Of a DNA stretch of 64,000 nucleotides, positions 57,763 through 64,000 are shown piece by piece. Source of the stretch: Psychrobacter okhotskensis (GTDB taxonomy: Bacteria > Pseudomonadota > Gammaproteobacteria > Pseudomonadales > Moraxellaceae); NCBI RefSeq assembly GCF_013248965.1, contig NZ_JABRVQ010000001.1, forward strand, positions 274,420 through 338,419, read 5' to 3'. Positions within the stretch are counted from its first letter, which is position 1; each line of letters opens with the position of its first letter. The position numbers and the translations under genes are program-made. Below the pieces are notes generated by a model. It did not search any database. It saw only the letters and a list, made by a program, of their open reading frames with translations, and was not told the origin of the DNA.

Positions 57763-57797
57763 AAAGGTGGGTTGTGCTTTTGTATCCCACCTTTTTT
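57763..57797. terminator. Bidirectional intrinsic terminator
   Basis: AAAGGTGGG (57763-57771) pairs with CCCACCTTT (57786-57794) around a 14-nt loop, with Ts to 57797. It is shared by the convergent DUF4031 and DUF302 genes. Confidence 0.88.
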
Positions 57798-57819
57798 TGT
57801 TCAGGTTTTTGCTAGAAGT

Positions 57820-58338
57820 TTATTTCGCAATAGCTGCTTTACTAACGCCATCAAGGGCTGTTGCGATGTTATCAATAGCAGTATCACAACCTTTTATATT
57901 ATGACGCTCTTTGAGATATTCAGGATTGTTGTACGACAACCAAACTTTTTTATCGGCATCTTCACTGATGAGGATTTTTTGCGGTAAGTCAATGGCGACG
58001 CTTTGCTCGCAATTCATCAATGGCGTGCCCGCTTTCGGATTACCAAACATAATCACTTGCGTCGGTCTCAATGTTAAATCAACACCTTGCGCATTTTTCT
58101 GATGATCGACGCGCGCAAATACTTTCATACCTTTGCTTTCGATAATCGCTGCTAGCTTATCCGCAGTATCTTGAACGGAGTGATTACTTTGCATCGTCAC
58201 CAAACCCTTCTCAGCATTGATAGCAGTCATCGTTTCTGGCGTCGACTGCCCCTTGTCTGGCGCGTTTAAAATATTTTCAACACTGGCGCAAGAGGATACA
58301 GCCAAAGCTAACGCCGCAATAGAGATAATTTTAAGCAT
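57820..58338 (-). CDS. DUF302 family lipoprotein
   Basis: A 172-aa exported lipoprotein. Lipobox VSSC (Cys17) follows a short signal peptide. The DUF302 domain core is visible: SVQDTADKLAAIIESKGMKVFARVDH, then MFGNPKAGTPLMNCEQSVAIDLPQKILI. The family's role is unknown; some members bind metals or redox cofactors. Convergent with DUF4031. Confidence 0.9.
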   Translation of the reverse strand: MLKIISIAALALAVSSCASVENILNAPDKGQSTPETMTAINAEKGLVTMQSNHSVQDTADKLAAIIESKGMKVFARVDHQKNAQGVDLTLRPTQVIMFGNPKAGTPLMNCEQSVAIDLPQKILISEDADKKVWLSYNNPEYLKERHNIKGCDTAIDNIATALDGVSKAAIAK

Positions 58339-58491
58339 AAAAAGTCCTTTTTTATGGTGGTTGTTTATTCAGTGATTGATGGTTAGCAACATCGAATATT
58401 CATTGTGAGCTATAACATTGTGCGTAATAAACTGCGCATAGTAAAGGGTCGCATGACAACACCTCTTAAAGAATTAATAAGCCAAAACTAA

Positions 58492-59388
58492 TTACACAGC
58501 CAAACGCTCTGCCAGATAATCTACTAGCAATCGAATCTTTGGCGATAAATGACGGTTGTGCGGATAGACGGCCCAGATACTTTCCTCAGGCTCTCTATAG
58601 TTATCCAGTAAGCTGACCAGCTCACCTGATGCTAAGTATTTTTGCACATAATAATCAGGTAGCTGCACGATACCCAGACCTTTTAACGCAGCATCAACTA
58701 GGCTATGACCGCTGTTATATTGCACCGTGCCAGATACTCGCAGGTTTTTTTCTTTATCAGCATCTTTTCCAGAACCTGTTTTTTTAGAATCTATAAAGTG
58801 CCAATAGTCACGAGTGCCAAGTAAGCAGTTATGTTGGCTTAGCTCGGACAGAGCATGAGGCGTGCCGTATTTTTCAAGATAAGCGGGTGCGGCACAGACG
58901 AAGTTGGTACGACGGCTAAGTTTTTTTGCCATCATCGTCGAATCGCTTAATTTACCAATACGAATCGCTAAATCATAGCCGCCATCAACCAAGTCAATTT
59001 TTTGATTACTCAAAAATGCCGTCACTTCGATATCACTATATTGCACCATGAAATCATTGACCAGTGGCAATAATTGCTGCTCGCCATAAGTGACAGGGGC
59101 GGTCAGTTTAATCCTACCTTGCGGCTTTGATTGTAAGTTACTCACCGCTTGCTCAGCAGCATCCAAGCCATCGAGTACACTGCGGCAATGCTGATAAAAC
59201 ACGCGGCCTTCTTCAGTCAGCGATACCTTACGCGTTGTGCGATACAGTAACTTAATACTGAGGCGCTTCTCTAAGGCGCTTATCTGCCGGCTGACTTGCG
59301 CGGTTGAGATGCCCAATTCTTTGGCAGCACGTGTGAAGCTCTCGTACTCCGCCACATAGACGAACTCGCTAATACCATCCCAGCGCAT
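58492..59388 (-). CDS. LysR family transcriptional regulator
   Basis: A 298-aa LysR regulator. The N-terminal winged helix-turn-helix is ESFTRAAKELGISTAQVSRQISALEKRLSIKLLYR in part (about 15-50), and a two-lobed effector-binding domain follows. I use the ATG at 59388; a GTG at 59400 would add four codons. Close to CrgA/DsdC-type LysR proteins by appearance. It is divergent from class III alcohol dehydrogenase and is the obvious candidate regulator of it. Confidence 0.92.
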   Translation of the reverse strand: MRWDGISEFVYVAEYESFTRAAKELGISTAQVSRQISALEKRLSIKLLYRTTRKVSLTEEGRVFYQHCRSVLDGLDAAEQAVSNLQSKPQGRIKLTAPVTYGEQQLLPLVNDFMVQYSDIEVTAFLSNQKIDLVDGGYDLAIRIGKLSDSTMMAKKLSRRTNFVCAAPAYLEKYGTPHALSELSQHNCLLGTRDYWHFIDSKKTGSGKDADKEKNLRVSGTVQYNSGHSLVDAALKGLGIVQLPDYYVQKYLASGELVSLLDNYREPEESIWAVYPHNRHLSPKIRLLVDYLAERLAV

Positions 59389-59498
59389 GATTATTACCAC
59401 TGTGTAAAAGATATTTGTAAATATAGCACATTGTTATCATGGCAGAAACGACTATAATGGTCAGTATAAAGTTTAATGCTTCACAGACTGGTATAACT

Positions 59499-59513
59499 GT
59501 AGCTTGCCTCTAC
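59499..59513. promoter_or_regulatory. Candidate LysR-type T-N11-A motif
   Basis: A GTAG-CTTGCCT-CTAC dyad fits the loose T-N11-A pattern of LysR operators. It lies in the intergenic region between the LysR gene and frmA about 70 nt before the frmA start. The dyad is only 4 bp, so this is tentative. Confidence 0.3.
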
Positions 59514-59566
59514 TAAGTCAGCACTATAAGATGAATAGGTCTGTGCTCAATAATCGATAAAACTAA

Positions 59567-60709
<1,143 letters not shown>

Positions 60710-60785
60710 GAGATGCTTTCTAAAAGTAATGGTTAACGATATAGGTTATAAATTTAGCGTTATAAAATAACAGTGTTATAAAATA

Positions 60786-60819
60786 AAAATGCCGCTCCTA
60801 TATGGGGCGGCATTTTTTT
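60786..60819. terminator. Bidirectional intrinsic terminator
   Basis: ATGCCGCTCC pairs with GGGGCGGCAT (one wobble) around TATAT, flanked by an A-run on the left and a T-run on the right. It serves frmA and the convergent DsbA-like gene. Confidence 0.9.
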
Positions 60820-60844
60820 AGCTTTGATGGTCATTCAAGTTGAT

Positions 60845-61513
60845 TTAGTCTGTCATATTAGCCAATTGCTCTAATATATTGACATAGTTCTCAACCCCTT
60901 GAGCACCACCAACCAAATGGCGCTCATTAAAAATCATTGCTGGCACGCTTTGAATGCCTTGTTGTTGCCAATGTTGCTCAGCCTCTCTTACCGCTTTGGC
61001 AAATCGTTGGTCTTCTAATACCGCTAATGCCTCACTACGATCTAGTCCAATCTCCGCTGCAATATCTGCAAGCACTGCATTATCAGAGATGTTTCTGTTA
61101 TTGATAAAGTGAGCGGTAAATAGCGCCTGCTTTAAGTCGTGCATACGTCCTTGTTGATCTGCCCAATGCAAAAGTTGATGCAGATTAAAGGTGTTGTGCA
61201 TACGCGTGTCATCATTAAAGTTGAACTCAAAGCCGACTTCGTGACCCGCTTCCTTCAATCGAGTTCGGCTAGCATCAGACTCTTCCTTGCTCGAGCCATA
61301 CTTCTCCATAATATGCTCGCGCATATTCTGACCGTCGCTTGGCATACTAGGATTCAGCTCAAATGGATGCCAGTAAATCTCGTGTTCGGTGTTGGTTTGC
61401 TTGAGCGCTTCTGCCAGCTGGCGGTAACCAATGACACACCAAGGACAAACAACGTCTGAAACGATGTCTATACGTAGTGGCTGCGCTGATGATAATGGCT
61501 TTGAATGTTCCAT
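60845..61513 (-). CDS. DsbA-family oxidoreductase, FrnE-like
   Basis: A 222-aa thioredoxin-fold protein without a signal peptide, so cytoplasmic. The active site is VVCPWCVIG (CPWC, about residue 25). The cis-Pro region is SVPAMIF near residue 195, and the helical insertion (HNTFNLHQLLHWADQQGR) is typical of FrnE/HCCA-isomerase-like proteins. Probably acts in disulfide or glutathione-related redox chemistry. Convergent with frmA. Confidence 0.9.
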   Translation of the reverse strand: MEHSKPLSSAQPLRIDIVSDVVCPWCVIGYRQLAEALKQTNTEHEIYWHPFELNPSMPSDGQNMREHIMEKYGSSKEESDASRTRLKEAGHEVGFEFNFNDDTRMHNTFNLHQLLHWADQQGRMHDLKQALFTAHFINNRNISDNAVLADIAAEIGLDRSEALAVLEDQRFAKAVREAEQHWQQQGIQSVPAMIFNERHLVGGAQGVENYVNILEQLANMTD

Positions 61514-61570
61514 ATGATCTCTCGTTATCTATTTTTTAATTCATTATAGTTTTACTAGGACACATATCCC

Positions 61571-61586
61571 TAGGGCGTACCCTGTA
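61571..61586. repeat. Degenerate MITE-like end
   Basis: TAGGGCGTACCCTGTA resembles the TAGGGCGTGTCCTCA terminal repeat of the MITE at 52064, with a few substitutions. No partner is seen nearby. Confidence 0.4.
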
Positions 61587-61593
61587 TTAACTG

Positions 61594-61625
61594 AAAAAAC
61601 TGCTGCTCAATTTTTTGAGCAACAG
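61594..61625 (-). terminator. Intrinsic terminator
   Basis: On the minus strand CTGTTGCTCAA pairs with TTGAGCAGCAG (10 of 11 bp) around AAAA, followed by TTTTTT. It is about 130 nt beyond the stop of the CMD-family gene. Confidence 0.75.
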
Positions 61626-61757
61626 CTATCTGTGAACAACAGTCTTTTACAGGCTAGCTTTCAAATAACAGTATAAAAACAGCCAAGGAGTTATTACAAC
61701 CCTAGATTGGTTGCATCATTAATCTGTTTTGTTGGGTTGCGTTATCAGTTAGCGTCA

Positions 61758-62312
61758 TTAATCAACCTTATGCCATTCAAACTTTTGGAATGGCTTGTCG
61801 ATTGGGGTGTTGGCAAGATGGTTGGTGTAGTTGCTCATTACCTTTTGCGCAGCAGCAAGGACGACTTCTAAAATCTGGCGTTTGGTGAAACCCGCATCCA
61901 AAAATGCTTGGACGGCGTCATCATCAACGTTACCACGATCACGGACGACAGAGAGCGTAAAGTGACGTAGCGCCTCTAACTTATCAGTCGGTAGTGGGGT
62001 TTCATTACGCAATGCTTCGGTAATCGCATCATCCACTTTCATACTTTTGGCGATGCCCGTATGCGCAGGCACGCAGTAATGGCAGGCGTGCTCAACGTTA
62101 ATGGTTTGCCAGACGACGGTAACTTCTTCATCATCAAAGCTGCTGTCTAAAAACAATTGATGCAGCTGTTGATAACCTTCAAGCAAGCCTGGCGCTTCAG
62201 CCATCACAGCGTGCAAGTTTGGAACCATACCAAATGCTTTGATAGAAACATCGAGCAAGTCTTTGCTGTCTGCTGGCGCGCTTTGCTTGTCGTGCAATGT
62301 AAATTCGGTCAT
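61758..62312 (-). CDS. Carboxymuconolactone decarboxylase (CMD) family protein
   Basis: A 184-aa CMD/AhpD-like all-helical protein. The redox-type motif is EHACHYCVPAHTGIA (CxxC followed by His, about residue 80), typical of AhpD-like peroxidase or thiol-reducing proteins. The C-terminal TKRQILEVVLAAAQKVMSNYTNHLANTP matches the family. It is divergent from the broken nitroreductase gene, and both share a region with two operator-like sites. Confidence 0.9.
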   Translation of the reverse strand: MTEFTLHDKQSAPADSKDLLDVSIKAFGMVPNLHAVMAEAPGLLEGYQQLHQLFLDSSFDDEEVTVVWQTINVEHACHYCVPAHTGIAKSMKVDDAITEALRNETPLPTDKLEALRHFTLSVVRDRGNVDDDAVQAFLDAGFTKRQILEVVLAAAQKVMSNYTNHLANTPIDKPFQKFEWHKVD

Positions 62313-62398
62313 ATAAAATCCTTAGTATAACTATTCTCTAATTATTATTTGGTTGTTAAATTTTTGTAGCTTAAGTCCGTTAAAAACAAAGAACTAAA

Positions 62399-62415
62399 TT
62401 GAGTGATTGCTCAAT
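62399..62415. promoter_or_regulatory. Operator-like palindrome, copy 1
   Basis: TTGAGTGATTGCTCAAT, a dyad with TTGAG and CTCAA half-sites six bases apart, in the style of TetR-family operators. It lies about 90 nt upstream of the CMD-family gene. An identical copy lies 69 nt away. Confidence 0.6.
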
Positions 62416-62467
62416 ATAATACGTCATACGTCTCTGAGTAGATTAACTGCAACCACTCTAAACTATT

Positions 62468-62484
62468 TTGAGTGATTGCTCAAT
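62468..62484. promoter_or_regulatory. Operator-like palindrome, copy 2
   Basis: The same 17-bp sequence as copy 1 (TTGAGTGATTGCTCAAT) in the same orientation. It is closer to the nitroreductase gene, about 145 nt upstream of its ATG. The regulator itself is not in the window. Confidence 0.6.
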
Positions 62485-62628
62485 AACAAACTAATGAAAT
62501 GTTTAATCAATTTGTAACGGTTTTTAAATAGGCTTTCTATTAGAATCGCTAAACTATGATGCGCATTGGTTTACGCGTGGTTAATATTTATTGAATAATA
62601 AAAGCTTAGCATTAACATTGGAGTACGC

Positions 62629-63285
62629 ATGAAGAATCTTACCGAAGTGATGGAGTAGCGCTATAGCGTTAAAGACTATAATCCTAGCAAAAAGCTATCA
62701 GCAGAGGACTTTCAAAGCTTAAAGGAGGTATTACGCCTCAGTCCGTCAGCGACCAATATCCAGCCATGGCACTATGTCATCGCTGATGATGACGCGGGCA
62801 AAGATCGCATTGCCAAAAGCACTGATGGACATCATGAGGCCAACTCTTCAAAGATAAGAGAAGCTTCACACGTCATCGTTTTCTGTAGCCACATCCATGC
62901 AGATGAGCCACATTTGGCAGCGGTACTCGAAAAAGAAGCGGCTGATGGACGGTTTACGGAGCCAAAGCGCAAAAAACAGATGGATGACAAACGTAGAAAG
63001 TCAGTAAATAACCACCGCTATGCCCTAAAAGATGAGTCACATTGGTTGGCTGAGCAAGTATATATCAGTATGGGTGCGCTATTGCTTGGGGCAGCAACGC
63101 TCGGTATCGATGCCACCCCGATGGAAGGCGTTGATTTTGAGGTACTTGATGCTGAACTTGATTTAAACAGTAAAGGTTTAACGGCGTTAGGCGTGGTCAG
63201 TCTTGGCTACCGTAGTGGTGATGGCTACAATGCAGATCTACCAAAATCACGTTTAAGTGAAGATGCTGTTTTTACAAAGCTATAA
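62629..63285 (+). pseudogene. NfsB-like nitroreductase interrupted by an amber codon
   Basis: The reading frame translates as a nearly full-length oxygen-insensitive NAD(P)H nitroreductase of NfsB type (about 218 codons; E. coli NfsB is 217 aa). Recognisable parts are LSPSATNIQPWHYVIA, SHVIVFCS, HWLAEQVYISMGALLLG and ADLPKSRL. Codon 10 is TAG (62656-62658) where NfsB has a lysine, so one substitution from AAG or CAG would explain it. No other frame defect is seen and no ATG follows until the middle of the gene. It may be a recent inactivation or a sequencing error. Confidence 0.85.
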
Positions 63286-63594
63286 ATTAAAACTCTATCT
63301 ATATGGCTATAAAGGATAAGCGTGTCGGAATAAACTTACGCTTATAAGATTATAGATAGTCAGCCATTAATGACCCCATAAGCCTATCTTCTTTATGGGG
63401 TTTCTTTATGCGCGTTAGCATATTCTTTCATCTACTTATTGTCGTCATGAGTGCCTAAGTTTTAATTATTGAGGCTGCTAACCCATGGTTTTTATTAAAA
63501 AAACTATGCCCTAAGCATTACAAAGTAATAACAAAGTTAACCTTTGCTGTCAGTCATAATAAAAAAATTGAGGTTACTTTTATCTTACTTGGAT
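63286..63594. other. Intergenic region with terminator
   Basis: A 309-nt gap between the nitroreductase pseudogene and the IS30 element. Besides a terminator at 63373-63407, nothing coding is seen. The element's end probably lies near 63590. Confidence 0.5.
63373..63407 (+). terminator. Intrinsic terminator
   Basis: ACCCCATAA (63373-63381) pairs with TTATGGGGT (63393-63401) around an 11-nt loop, followed by TTCTTT. It lies downstream of the nitroreductase pseudogene. Confidence 0.75.
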
Positions 63595-64000
63595 TCAACA
63601 TCGAAGTGCAACGCACCCGAAGCTAGATTTTACCTCAAGAGGTGTTCTAAACCCTAGCACCTTTCTAGGTCGATTATTTAAACTGTCTTCAATCGACTGA
63701 ACTAAGTGCATGCATAGGTTATCCAGACGCATTGACTTCGGTAGAAACTGACGAATTAACCCATTGGTATTCTCATTCGTTCCACGCTCCCAAGAATGAT
63801 AAGGCTGAGCAAAGTAAATATCAGCCTTCAACGCTGTTGCCATCGTTTCATGGTCAGCAAACTCTTTACCGTTATCAAAGGTGATACTTAACGCCTGTTC
63901 ACCTTTTAGCATGCCAATACAAGCTTGTGTGACGGCTACTGCCTTGCGATTGGGTAGCGCTTTGATCTTAGTCTCTCGAGTTGTTCTATCCACTAGAGTG
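63595..64000 (-). mobile_element. IS30-family transposase, 3' part (runs off the window)
   Basis: About 135 C-terminal residues of an IS30-type DDE transposase. Seen: the second catalytic Asp in TFDNGKEFADH, and the catalytic Glu in SWERGTNENTNGLIRQFLPK. The frame is open to the window edge, so the 5' part is missing here. The last codons overlap the likely terminal inverted repeat (GTTGCACTTCGATGTTGAAT on the minus strand). Whether the copy is intact cannot be judged. Confidence 0.9.

Noticed and set aside
62629..62660. Amber codon as programmed recoding (pyrrolysine or readthrough)
   Set aside because: No PYLIS-like element or Pyl genes visible, and the residue expected is lysine in a non-special position; simple mutation is more likely.

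Overview
The window looks like a chromosomal segment of a Psychrobacter-type gammaproteobacterium (Moraxellaceae). This is inferred from gene content and order: a uvrA / YajR-type transporter / ssb neighbourhood, an isolated gspN-gspC-gspD cluster, fused MnmC, a FimX-like protein, two short BLUF photoreceptors and a MoxR-DUF58-TgpA operon. The moderate base composition and dense, short-spaced gene layout agree. No rRNA, tRNA or CRISPR array was seen. The window ends inside an IS30-family transposase.

Layout. 0-6.6 kb: envelope and cofactor housekeeping genes (uppP, rsmJ, ubiA with an overlapping DUF4112 gene, an MliC-like lipoprotein, a YjbQ enzyme, a YiaA-like membrane protein). 6.7-15 kb: tRNA modification (mnmC, truD), a yciI-yciB-PHP phosphoesterase neighbourhood and a membrane diguanylate cyclase. 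15-24 kb: a Rieske/FAD oxidoreductase, a GNAT enzyme, small secreted proteins and lipoproteins, glutathione reductase, a split ThrE exporter, DUF503 and an M48 lipoprotein protease. 24.3-26.7 kb is a more AT-rich accessory stretch: a long structured inverted repeat, a very acidic 127-aa protein, a DUF2971 protein and a small coiled-coil protein. 26.8-33.6 kb: uvrA, a YajR-like transporter, a DUF3833 lipoprotein and ssb.

34-36.9 kb: an unrecognised 229-aa protein followed by two BLUF blue-light receptors, then an H-NS-like protein. 37-41.4 kb: gspN-C-D. 41.5-49.6 kb: a 51-aa membrane protein, TatD, TcdA, a GAF hybrid histidine kinase, divergent efp/epmB, and a large FimX-neighbour protein. 50-57.8 kb: a FimX-like degenerate GGDEF-EAL protein, a lipoprotein cytochrome c, the MoxR-DUF58-transglutaminase operon and DUF4031. 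57.8-64 kb: a DUF302 lipoprotein, LysR divergent from class III alcohol dehydrogenase, a FrnE-like DsbA protein, a CMD-family protein divergent from an amber-interrupted nfsB-type nitroreductase, and the IS30 fragment.

Genes that work together: efp/epmB (EF-P beta-lysylation); gspN-C-D (outer part of type II secretion); the 605-aa protein with FimX (probable c-di-GMP control of type IV pili); glutathione reductase and glutathione-dependent formaldehyde dehydrogenase (thiol/aldehyde metabolism); and the CMD/nitroreductase pair, which shares an intergenic region with two identical palindromic operator-like sites.

The least explained content is non-coding: an imperfect-palindrome repeat family (four copies) whose arms appear to covary around a constant core, a 173-bp MITE with perfect 15-bp ends, a 42-bp insertion carrying that MITE's end inside one palindromic repeat, another MITE-like palindrome near 36.1 kb, and the structured element at 24.5 kb.
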